DNA of 64,000 nucleotides from Diphasiastrum complanatum (lineage: Eukaryota > Streptophyta > Lycopodiopsida > Lycopodiales > Lycopodiaceae). Below the pieces are notes generated by a model, which had not been told where the DNA came from, made no database searches, and saw only the letters and a list, made by a program, of their open reading frames with translations. Made by a program: the position numbers and the translations under genes. The stretch covers positions 51,248,195-51,312,194 of the forward strand of contig CM055097.1 of NCBI GenBank assembly GCA_029204225.1, in the 5' to 3' direction. Positions 32,828 to 42,486 of this stretch are shown piece after piece (position 1 is the first letter of the stretch; the number at the start of each line of letters is the position of its first letter).

Positions 32828-33091
32828 TGTTAGAAATCAATGATAAACTTCAGTGTTACACTTCCTAGTTACTGTTTACGATGTACTTTATTACTAGTTG
32901 TAACTAGTCGTAGGCTAGTCTAGTAGTCTACTCCTAGGTTCTACCTCTCTATTAGGGTTCAGGGTTTATATGTACATTTTAAATTTAGTAAGTGTTAGTG
33001 TGATAGAGTGATATTGCGTGTTCTTTTTCCTCCTCCCTACTTGGTGATTGCTTATGGTGAATGCTTGATGTTGCATATCTGATTCTTGACA
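32828..33091 (+). repeat. Short copia 3' LTR
   Basis: The polypurine run GAGGGAGAG abuts TGTTAGAAATCAATG, and a 264-bp segment ends …GATTCTTGACA. It includes a TATA-like TTTATATGT and follows RNase H directly. This is a compact LTR unlike the 650-850-bp LTRs in the window. Confidence 0.75.
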
Positions 33092-33099
33092 GACTACGC

Positions 33100-33972
33100 T
33101 TATCAGAAACGAACGGAACTTTTTTGATAGAAATCACGGTCGTTCTGATTACGTAGCCAAACATTAAGAAAATACTAGAAGAATAATTTGTCGTGAACAG
33201 CTAGACAAATTATTCGTAGCGAGTGATTCACGAAAGAGCTAGACTGAGCTCGACTGATAATCTATCACGAATAATTCGCGAAAGGAAAGACTAAATATTA
33301 TTCGTCAACAACTAGACTAATAATGACTCGCTAAGAACAGAGTACCAGATTGAGCAACATGAAAAGTCAAACAGAATGAAGAATAAGCATAGCAATATGA
33401 CACGAATCTGAATGTAGAAAAAGAGTTGTTATCAGATTAAGTATAGTAAATATACATATCAACAATGCGGTAGAGCACAAGACAATAGCGGGTGAAACCG
33501 CGTGCTCTACAATGCTAATTCAATCTGTAAAAGGAACGATCATATTACTGACAATAAAGAATCAATGCGCAAGGCATCTACTTCGTCTATCTCTAATAAG
33601 CTTCTGATGCTGTATTTTACACACACTCTTTCTTGGTTTCTCTCTTGTCTCTAAATACGCAATGGTATTCAGTATATATACAATGTTATAGGTGTGCAGA
33701 TGATGAAAGTATAAAGTGGATGTGCTGTCTGTGGGAGATCATGGGTGGCTGCTTTCGTTGTCAAGTCTATTAGCGCATTTGCATGGGGTGAGCGGAAAAG
33801 GGCCGTGACGTCAGCTTTTGCTGAGATGAACGTTGGTGAAGATTTCGTCTTTTCTTCGCCTGTGAGAATTTATTGTATTTAGGCAGACTGTGCGACAACA
33901 TGAGTAAAAATATAACAAGAATTGAGGTAGATTAAAATGGGATTTAGGATATTAGAGGAGATAAATCCAACA
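33100..33972 (-). repeat. Copia 3' LTR, minus strand
   Basis: The minus strand starts TGTTGGATTTATCTCC, directly after a PPT (AAGGAGGGG, 33973-33982). It contains a minus-strand TATA-like TATATATAC near 33.68 kb. The inner end is not defined; 33.13-33.35 kb is rich in ATTCGT/ACGAAT words. Left boundary approximate. Confidence 0.6.
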
Positions 33973-33982
33973 CCCCTCCTTA

Positions 33983-34238
33983 ATTTGGATCCGTGAACAC
34001 CTTGATCTTCAGACTAAGCAATGCACAAAATTTGTTGTGTGCATTAACACTTAACGCTTTCGTGAATATATCTGCAACCATGTTTAGCATTTTGTAGTAC
34101 GTTAAGCTCACCTCCTTGTTGAGAACCTTGCCCCTGATGTAGTGATATCTGATTTCAATGTGCTTACTCCTAGAGTGAAATCTAGGGTTGGCCGATTAGG
34201 TAATAGCACTCTGATTATCACAAAATAAAATTGTAGGG
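33983..34238 (-). pseudogene. Copia RNase H C-terminal fragment
   Basis: Minus-strand frame with ILFCDNQSAIT, HSRSKHIEIRYHYIRGK, NMVADIFTKAL and the final …LSLKIK before the PPT. One TAG interrupts it after CDNQSAIT. It is truncated on its upstream side where the A-rich array starts. Confidence 0.88.
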
Positions 34239-34900
34239 CTGTACTGACACAAAAAATAAGGGCTCAAAAAAATCTAGGTGTATCGAAAAATTAATGGCTT
34301 GAAAAAAATTTATCGAAAAATTAGTGGATCGAAAAAAATAATGACTCGAAAAAATAAGGGCTAGAAAAAAACTAGGATCGAAAAAATAATGTATCGAAAA
34401 AATGTATAAAGAATCGAAAAATTGTAAAGATTCGAAAAAATGTACAAATGAATAAAAATATCAAGTATCAAAAAATTTATAGTATCGAAAATTTTGAAAA
34501 AACATCGAGTCGAGTACCGAAGAATTTTCAAGTATGAAAAAATGTCAAGGTACTAAAAAGTAACAAGTATTGACAAAACTATAAGATATCAAAAACATTA
34601 AAACTCGAAAAACTCAAAAAAGAACTAGAAAATTTTAAAAAAATTAAAAAGAAATTGAAAAAGAACTCGAAAAATTCGAAAATCTAAAAAGCTGGAGAAG
34701 AAATCAAATAACTTGAAAAATACTAAGATTCGAAAAATTGCAAAAGTTATGAAGTCCCAAAAAATCTGAACAATTCGAAAATTAAAAAATCCGAAATTTA
34801 GAAACTTCTGAAAAAACTCAAAAATCAAAACACGAAAGACTCGAAAATTCCAAATCTTAAAAAATCTAAAACTCAAAAAGAAAAACCCGAAAATCCCGAA
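34236..34900. repeat. Degenerate array 1: TCGAAAAAAT type
   Basis: About 660 bp of irregular units built on a (T/C)TCGAAAAA core (ATCGAAAAAATAATG, TTCGAAAAAATGTA, CTCGAAAAACT) with spacing of roughly 12-25 bp. Long open frames across it encode only low-complexity Phe/Lys-rich sequence and are not genes. Confidence 0.8.
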
Positions 34901-34904
34901 GGCA

Positions 34905-35510
34905 AAAATACGACAAATTCTTTTGCGACAAACAATGCTACAAAAAAAATTTGCTACACAAATTTTGCGAAAAAAAATGACAAAAAATATTCGACAAAAA
35001 TTTTTTGGCCAACAATTTGCAAAAAAAATGAATTTTCTTTTTGCGAAAAACATTTTGCGAAAAAAAGTTTCGTGACAAACATTTTGAGAAAATCAGCGAC
35101 AGAAATTATGCGACAAATAATTTTGCGACACAAATTTTTGTGACCAAAAAATTTTGCAACACAAATATTTTGCGACAAATTTTTTTGCGACAAAACATTA
35201 TTGTAACAATTTTTTTGCGAAAAAAAATGTGACACAAATTTTGCGACAAAACGGTTTTGTGACACAAAAGTTTTGCGATAAAAAAATATGACATGAATTT
35301 TTGCAACACAAAAATGCAACAAAAAAGTTTGCGAAAAATGCCACAAAAATTCTACGACAAATGCGATAAATTTTTTTGCGAAAAATGCTACAAAAGTGCT
35401 AAAAAAAAATTGCGACAACAAGTATTACAGAAAATACTACAACAAATGCTACAAAATATATGCAAATATGCGACACAAATTTTTCAAAATGAAAAAATGC
35501 AACAAAATGT
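34905..35510. repeat. Degenerate array 2: TTTTGCGACAAA type
   Basis: Irregular units of TTTTGCGACAAA, TTTTGCGAAAAA, TGCGACACAAAT and TGCTACAAAA with a period of about 15-25 bp. The core differs from the array before it and the change occurs within a few tens of bases. Phe-rich minus-strand frames here are artefacts of composition. Confidence 0.8.
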
Positions 35511-35579
35511 TGGATCCAATCTGAAGATCAGTGGATGCAATTTAGATGGGCATCGGATGGAAAGTAAGATGTGTGTCTG

Positions 35580-35985
35580 ATGCTTGCGATTAACTCGAAA
35601 AACACCAAAATTGAGAAACTCTGAAAAACTGGAGGGTCAAAAATTGCATAGAGTTGAACAAGTAAGGGGGTCGAAAAATTACAACGGGTCGATAAAATTT
35701 CAAAGAGGCACAAAATTTTAAAGGGTTGAAAAAATTTCAAAGGGTCAAAAATTAAAAAGAATGGAAAAATTTCAAAGGTACAAAAATGCACAAAATTTCA
35801 AAGGGTACAAAATTCCAAAGAATGGAAAAATTTCAAAGGGTACAAAATTCCAAAGTGTCGAAAAACTTCAAAAGGGTGGAATGTTTTTTTTGGCAAAGAC
35901 TTGAAAAATTTCTAAAGGTCAAAAAATTTGAAAAGGGTCGAAAAATGGTACAGCGTCATAAAAACTTCAAGGGGTCATCGGACTA
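35580..35985. repeat. Degenerate array 3: CAAAGGGTCGAAAAATT type
   Basis: Units based on TTTCAAAGGGT(C/A)(G/C)AAAAAT recur every 20-30 bp, for example AATTTCAAAGGGTACAAAA repeated near 35.80 and 35.83 kb. It follows about 70 bp of non-repetitive DNA after array 2. Confidence 0.8.
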
Positions 35986-36109
35986 TATTTTAAAAATTTC
36001 TTTGACAATATATCTTTATTGTTTGAAGTCTTTTCTTTTGCAAAATGTATACAAAATATCTTCCATTGAAGAATTGATCGACTTTTCAAATATGCATCAT
36101 GAAGACTAT

Positions 36110-36400
36110 GTGATTGATCGTGATTTTTGTAAATACTGATCGTGAATATTGTAAATACTTGTGAATAATTATCATGATTATTATGAAGATTAATATATAT
36201 TGATCGTGATTATTGTGAATACTTGTGATTATTGCGAGCACTCATCATGATTATTGTGAATAATAATTGTGAATACTCGTGAATACTGATCGTAAATATT
36301 GAAATATCTTAAATACTGATCGTAAATATTGAAATATCTTGAATATTGATTGTACTTAATATAAATATTGATCATGAATATCCTTGATCCTTGCCAACAT
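36110..36400. repeat. Degenerate array 4: GATCGTGAATATTG type
   Basis: Units such as TGATCGTAAATATTGAAATA (nearly perfect twice at 36.29-36.34 kb) and GATTATTGTGAATACTTGTG recur with a period near 25-30 bp. Composition is AT-rich but the core differs from arrays 1-3. Confidence 0.75.
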
Positions 36401-37408
36401 CGAAATTTTAAAATGACGGACATATTTTGTGGTCAAAATATTAAATCTATTGTAAACAACTATCATCAAATGAAAATCACCTATTTATTGGAAAAATAAT
36501 TTCATAAACAATTATTAACCTTTCTCAATATGCAATCTTACTTCTACGATTTTAACTACTTTTGTGGTAGTGATTGGATAGTGTTACGACAATATGGCAA
36601 GGCCTTTGTGGTATAATACCACATCGTTCTTGTTTGTGTAGTAAAATAGGTAAATCCTTATAAAAGTTTGGTCACATAGGTTGATTGAGTCAATAAAATA
36701 AATTTTTAATGTAACTATTTTATGTTTAGTTGGCAAAAAATTGGAGATGGAGGATTTCTAAGGCAAAAAAATTAAAAAACGAATGATTTCAAAAAAAATG
36801 CAGGAAGTTGGAGGAGGTTTACCAGAACACTCTGCGTGAGTGTTATGGACTAGGTATCGTTCATGAGGTGGGCTGCGGCCCGTAGCAAGATGACCTGCAG
36901 GGCGGCGGATCTAAGTGCAAGGATGTAACCCACCGTCGGATGAACAATACCTGAAATAGTTGGAGAGAGATAGACGGTCAGGATCTAAATTTGTTTGGAA
37001 GGTGTGCTATGGCTCATAATTTGTTATCTGGCTCCTAATCTGTTCTCAACCAATGACATAATACCAAATGTACATATACCAAATGTGCGCTATCATTGCT
37101 CACGAATGCATCCGGTAGAATGATCATCCATGCCTGAAGGCTGAAGGTTATAACTTATAACTGCGGCCGCCGTGGCATTCACCTTTCGACCGTATGGTTT
37201 ATTTAAAGAAATCGCACAGCTGAGCTGAAGATTGATTGCTGTCCCGCTTATGATCCAAAACTTGCAGCTTCACGATCTATGCTTCCGATCCACGCTGCTG
37301 CTCTCTGTCTTTTTCATCTCGCATTCATCGACTGACGCTCAACCCAATTGAAGAATATCGCACACGCCCTTTGGTCGTCAGGAGAATTGAGCGAGCGGGA
37401 GAGGAATA
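36401..37408 (+). promoter_or_regulatory. Upstream region of the SABATH gene
   Basis: Contains repeat R3 (36.64-36.79 kb, related to 39.47-39.60 kb) and a fold-back with arms 36852-36874 and 36928-36952 (AGGTATCGTTCAT against ATGAACAATACCT). A TATA-like TTTATTTAAAG lies at 37198-37208, about 200 bp before the start codon. No other gene is seen. The promoter call is positional. Confidence 0.4.
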
Positions 37409-38916
37409 ATGGCGGAAGAGCTCATCCCCCCTCAGAAACATGCCTCTTTTTCTTCTTCTTATACTTCTACTTCTACTTCTGTGGAGAAGAAAGGGTTGAG
37501 CATGGAAGGTGGCACGGGCGACGGAAGCTATGCCCGCAACTCTGTTGCTCAAGCTGCTGCCATCGGCGAAGTTATTCATAAGTTCCGGGCCGCTTTGAGA
37601 AGCTTGGAGTTCAGAGATGAGAGCGTCATTCGCATAGCAGATCTCGGGTGCTCCACAGGACCTAATACTTTGTCGGTCGTTAGCCTGGTGGTGAATTGCT
37701 TGCAGGAAAACCATCTCCTCGATCAGGTGGAGTATCAGGCATTCTTTTCTGATCTTCCCTCCAATGATTTCAACACGTTGTTCCACATGCTCCCCCCTTT
37801 CCTAGATACGGCGACTGATCAAGGGAGCACAGCCACGAGAGCTTATCATGCAGCCGGCGTGCCAGGATCATTCTTCAGGCGCCAATTTCCTAAAGCGTCT
37901 CTCCACGTAACGATGTCTTTCCTATCCCTGCACTGGCTTTCCAAGGTAGAGTACCTATTCTAACTAGCCCCTATGTCTTGCTTTTGGATGATATGTCTCC
38001 AATTGTCAATTTTGCTTCTCTCTTCTTCTTTTTTGCTTTTCCTTTTTTTTCTTTTTTCCCTCTTTTATGACCTTCTTCGTGGACCTGATGGGAATCGAAA
38101 TGCTGACCACAAGTGAGTAGTCGAAAAGAAGTCCAGATTTTGATTGTTTTAGCACATGCGTTTTGCTTTCGGTGGGTCTTAGTTAGTACTTCTTTTTTAA
38201 TCTTTTATCGTGTCGAGCTTATCTTGGATATTTTTCAGGTCCCAGAAGCAGTTGAGGATCCGAATTCTCCGGCTTGGAACAAAGAAATTGTTTCAGTCGA
38301 TCACGCACCTTTTCCTGTAGTAGAAGCATTTGTCCAGCAAGCTAAAGAAGATCTACGAGCCTTCCTAAAGAGCCGAGCTGAGGAAATGGTCCCTGGGGGT
38401 CTCATATTCCTGTTATTTCCGGGGAGGGAGGATCATTATCACCCAGAAATTCAATGGCCATCGAAAGAATCTGACCCGTCTGATCCTTCCGATCCTCACT
38501 ACCTATTCACAACAGAATTTCTCAACTCATGGAACGATCTGGTTTCGGAGGGACTAATCACAGCAGAAACAAGAGATGCATTCAACCTGCCCACGTTTAA
38601 CCGCAGCTTGAATGAGGTGGAGCAAGCCGTGAAAGAGAGCCTGTATTTTGACATCCGGATTCTGGAGCAGAAAATAGGATCATGGTTCAGTTCCGCTGAC
38701 AGGGAAAAATGGGCATGCGATCACAAAGTCTTTGGCAAAATGTGGAACAACATTGCGAGGAGCACATTGAGCAACCTGATCGAGGCCCGTCTAGGCCCTC
38801 AACTCACTCACATCTTCTTCCAGCGCAACGAAGCAAACATCATCAAACTAGCAACCGAAATCCTTTCCCCTCGCCACTACTACGTCCTGAACGTGGTCTG
38901 CCTCCTCCGCCGTTAG
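37409..38916 (+). CDS. SABATH-family carboxyl methyltransferase (two exons)
   Basis: Exon 1 37409-37945 and exon 2 38239-38916 flank a 293-bp GT-AG intron placed between LHWLSK and VPEAVED, a position used by plant SABATH genes. The predicted protein has 404 residues. It shows SYARNS (residues 40-45; Arg where angiosperm enzymes usually have Lys), the SAM-binding DLGCSTGPN (78-86), FSDLPSNDFN (113-122), GVPGSF (150-155), SLHWLS (173-178) and MVPGG in exon 2. The family transfers a methyl group from S-adenosylmethionine to carboxylates (salicylate, jasmonate, IAA, gibberellins) or related acceptors in the cytosol; the substrate cannot be told here. A Ser/Thr-rich 31-residue N-terminal extension precedes a second Met (37502) near which most relatives begin, so the start is uncertain. 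No stop or frameshift is seen. It is the only intact gene in the window, isolated between repeats. Confidence 0.92.
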
Positions 38917-39110
38917 CTGCCTTTTTCCTTCTCCAACGGTTCCGATGCATGCTTCTCGCGTCGTCTTCTCGCATCGTCTTCTTCAGTTCTTGCAGAGAAC
39001 ATTTGTTTCTTATTAAAAAAAAAATTGTAGGTTTTTTTAGCAACTCATGAGCTAAAAGATTCTAATTCTACAAGGAGAAGTCTCAAAAAAATTCTTTCAA
39101 GAAGGATCAA
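38917..39110 (+). other. SABATH 3' flank
   Basis: Pyrimidine-rich then A-rich DNA after the stop codon. TATTAAAAAAAAAATTG near 39.01 kb could serve polyadenylation, but no definite signal is recognised. Confidence 0.3.
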
Positions 39111-39440
39111 TTTTTTATAATTGATTCAAAATTTGGGTCAGTGTTCAGGCTAGCAAAGTATAAGAATGGAGCTGACATCTTTCTCTAAAAATTGTCTTCA
39201 TAAAAAATCTTACAGTAGGTTGAGTTTTTAACATCGACAATTTTTTTGAAATGCAGGAATTTTTTTGTTTATTGTTTTCAAATTTTTTATAATTGATTCA
39301 AACTTTGGGTCAGCGTTCAAGCTAGCAAAGTATAAGAATGGAGCTGACATCTTTCTCTAAAAATTGTCTTCGTAAAAATCTTACAGTAAGTTGAGTTTTA
39401 AACATCGGCAATTTTTTTGAAATGTACGAATTTTCAAATG
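39111..39440. repeat. Tandem duplication, 172-bp period
   Basis: 39111-39282 and 39283-39440 are two copies with only scattered differences (shared TTTTTTATAATTGATTCAAA, AGCAAAGTATAAGAATGGAG and CATCTTTCTCTAAAAATTGTC). Non-coding, directly downstream of the SABATH gene. Confidence 0.88.
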
Positions 39441-39469
39441 CAGGAAATTTATGTGTAGTAATCCATATA

Positions 39470-39600
39470 TAGCTTACCTTTACATAGCTTTATTAAGTCA
39501 ATAAAATGATTTATTAATGTAAATTTTGTCGCCAAGCAAATTGAGATGACGTAGGATTCAGAAGGCAAGATTTTAATAAAATTGACAACTAAAAAACACA
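39470..39600 (+). repeat. Repeat R3, copy 2
   Basis: Related to 36640-36790 upstream of the SABATH gene (AAGTCAATAAAATGATTTAT with AATGTAA, then a GGATT-AAGGCAA phrase), in the same orientation. The two copies bracket the gene. Confidence 0.6.
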
Positions 39601-41994
39601 AAAAATTAGGGTGACGCAATAATCAATATCAAAATTTTGAAATAGTACATTTTGATATATGTTAAAATTTAATAATGATTAAGAAATAGTTATAAGATCT
39701 TTGTAAAATGACATGCACTTTGTTAAAACTTCATTGTGGGACACTCAAAGAATGTAGTTGAATTTTGTGACTAGCATGACCAATTGAATTATCTCATGGG
39801 TTACTGCCTTCTAGGTTAGTAATCACATGATTGATCATGAGTAAATTACGGGTTGTCACTTCTCAAGGATCTTACTAGCAATATAGTTAGCTAATTTGCA
39901 AGCAATCAACAATCATATACTTTACATGTGTTGTTAAACTGGCACTCGTGCAAACTGTTACATAGACAATAAAAACTTGAAAACACTGCTAAAACTGGAA
40001 AGTCATGGAACTATAAGAAAAACTCGGGCTTACTTATTCTAACTCACCCTATCTCTAGAAAATTGTATAGATTTTCTCAAAAGGCGACCCGTATGTTAAT
40101 TGTGACTATGAGGGGTTTGGGGCCCTCAAGTGCATATAGTCATAATTAATGGTGGGAGACCTAAACTCATGGTGGTGGATTTTTATGGATCTATCAATGA
40201 CTTGTGCAAAAGCAAAAAAGCTATCTATGTTGATTGTAGGGGTTTCATTAAGTTTTTCATCAAGCATCTATGTGTGAGTAGTTGATAGGGTCAATTTTGT
40301 CTTAGGAGTCAAAATAGTCAAAATACATGTAAAGCCATGATTTGGCCAAAAGTGACTTGTGATGTAGCTCGAGCTAGTAAAGCTCACTACAAGTGTCAAG
40401 ATTGGGTCTAATGACTGACTAAGGTCAAAGTGTTGGCATGAGGTCCAATCATAAGTGAGAATTTTATTAGATGGGTCCAATCAAATTAAGAGGTTCATGA
40501 GTCACTCATCCAATAGGAATCAAGAGGTGGTAGAAAAAAGGTCCAATAGGAATTGAGCATGGACTACCTCGAGTTGGTACTAGTAGGATGAATCCCTTCA
40601 TTATGTATTTAGTTTTTTGAAGTCAATATGAGATTGTGTGATTCTAGTCATTATTGGATTCTCACTCTAACCGAGACTTCATCGGTACTTTCTCTCTCTA
40701 CCCGAGAGAAAGGTATTTTTCATACTTAGTTTTTTGATGTACTTGTCCACACGCGTTGAAAGTGCTTGTATGATAGTTTTATTCATGTTGATGAGTGCTC
40801 TTGCCATCAAATTGAGTGTTTGTCCTTGATTCTCAATCTACACTTCATTAGGTGCAATCACAAAGCCTTAGATCAAATCACATTTTGTGGCATTCCCACA
40901 CGTGTGAAAATTTCACATGACTCATAACAGAACTGGATGATGTGGCCCAACTACAGAGGTGTCCAGTGAGGTGTCACAGTGCACCACTAGTGGTGCATGG
41001 GCCTGGAGGGTATAAGTATACCCATTGGGCTCTCACTAGAGCATGTATGGTTGCGGCTTTTATTTTTGGTATCTGATCTTTTGGTATGTTGTACAAGTAT
41101 GTTGTATTACATATTAGCCTTGTATCAAATTCGCAATCGGCCCCAAAAATTGAAATTCTACACATATCCCATTGTGGGAGCATAATCAGAGACATTAACA
41201 AACGCTCTCATGATTTGTGCATTGTGGTAAATTTTCTATACTATTAAGCAAAGGATCATATTTAGTCTTGACTCTTTACTTTTGCAACTTTTTTACTAAT
41301 TTCAGTGCCCATTGTAATATTGGATTATCTAGAACCGGGTTGATAACCGGCTTGTGAATTGGCCAAGAAGCCAATACCTATCCAACATTGGTACATGCCC
41401 TTACTATTAGTTTTTTCTCTCTAGTTTCTCACAAACAAAATGTTTAACTTAAATATTAGGTATTTCATTGAACAATAACGCCATGATAGTTCCAATCTTG
41501 CATGGTCCAAATCAACAAAAACCAAGTGCTATCACATTTTGATTGAGCACTATATCAAGGTTTATAAACATCACTATACATTGATTTTATATGCAACAAA
41601 AAAGATTATAATAGTTAAATTTTGGTTCACAACATGATAAGGTTTATAATATGCAATATGCATTGATCTTTCATCCAAGCAAAGAAACTTCCAATCGAAA
41701 GAAGATAATTGATATATTATAAGAAGCTTTGCCATACACATTGCATTCGATTTGTTATGAAATATTAGCTTTTAGCAAATCACAATAGCTTATTGTTATC
41801 GTGACAAAGCTAAAAATGCATAACAAGCTGCTGAGCCAATTTTCATCAAGAGATTTCTTTCATTGCAAGATTACCACAAAATATATATATTCCATAAAAG
41901 CTCCAAATTTGTTGATAGACACACAATCCATTTCATCTCAAATTTGTTGAAGCTCAACGTCTCTTGATAGGTGTCCTGACAATATCTAGAGGAT
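39601..41994. other. No recognised gene; LTR-like patches
   Basis: AT-rich. The segment 40.62-40.94 kb resembles 31.56-31.76 kb (CTCTCTACCCGAGAG, TGCTCTTGCC, GTGCAATCACAA) and contains CACACGTGTG near 40.90 kb, so it is probably an old LTR of the G-box type. No coding motif is seen in 41.0-41.99 kb. Confidence 0.4.
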
Positions 41995-42474
41995 GCCTCT
42001 ATATATACACTTTTGGAGCTCGAGGTACTGATCATGCATCATATCTCACACGTGTGAGGATGCCTTGTCACCATCATGCAATTTGACACTTGGATCAAAC
42101 TTTCCGTTTTGGGCATTTTTGGTCTATTTTCCTACTATATGGAGATCTTCATGGAAATCTTCTAGAAGCAAAAACTCGTCTATTTCAGCTATTTCCACAC
42201 GTGTGAATTGTCCTCTACACATGGGATGTGACACCAATTCAAAATATTTGGCTCATTCAATCATTAGATTGGTGCCATATGTCATATCTCTAGAAAACTA
42301 GTTTTTGGCCATTTTAGCCACTAGAACTTGAATTAAATCATATGTACAACATATATGATTATGGTACATGGAAAGTTCACTAGTTTCACACGTGGGAACA
42401 GGCTCCACACATGTGTGCCTATCCTGTATACAAGATTTTTGGCCTCTACCAAGCTTATTTTTGCATTTTTCACA
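41995..42474 (-). repeat. Copia 3' LTR, G-box family, truncated
   Basis: Nearly identical to the outer ~480 bp of the LTR at 12205-13002, starting (minus strand) TGTGAAAAATGC right after the element's PPT region (TTTTTGAGGAA). The inner ~320 bp are lost; homology ends at a CCTCTATATATACAC phrase. CACACGTGTG palindromes lie near 42.05 and 42.20 kb and the paired motif near 42.39-42.41 kb. Confidence 0.87.
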
Positions 42475-42486
42475 TTCCTCAAAAAT

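Noticed and set aside
33450-33520. Possible tRNA-like fold near GCGGTAGAGCAC … CCGCGTGCTC
   Set aside because: A short complementary pair exists, but no T-loop (GTTCGA) or cloverleaf spacing is visible.
34625-35421. Long minus-strand open frames (142 and 155 codons) rich in Phe and Lys
   Set aside because: They lie entirely within degenerate A-rich arrays. The composition follows the repeat and no domain or start context supports a gene.
37325-37786. 153-codon minus-strand frame with an Arg/Ser-rich stretch
   Set aside because: It is antisense to exon 1 of the SABATH gene, whose plus-strand frame has clear family motifs.
41040-41200. Small overlapping frames on both strands near 41 kb as a gene
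   Set aside because: Each is about 60-75 codons with no motif and they mirror each other; they are best explained by chance.
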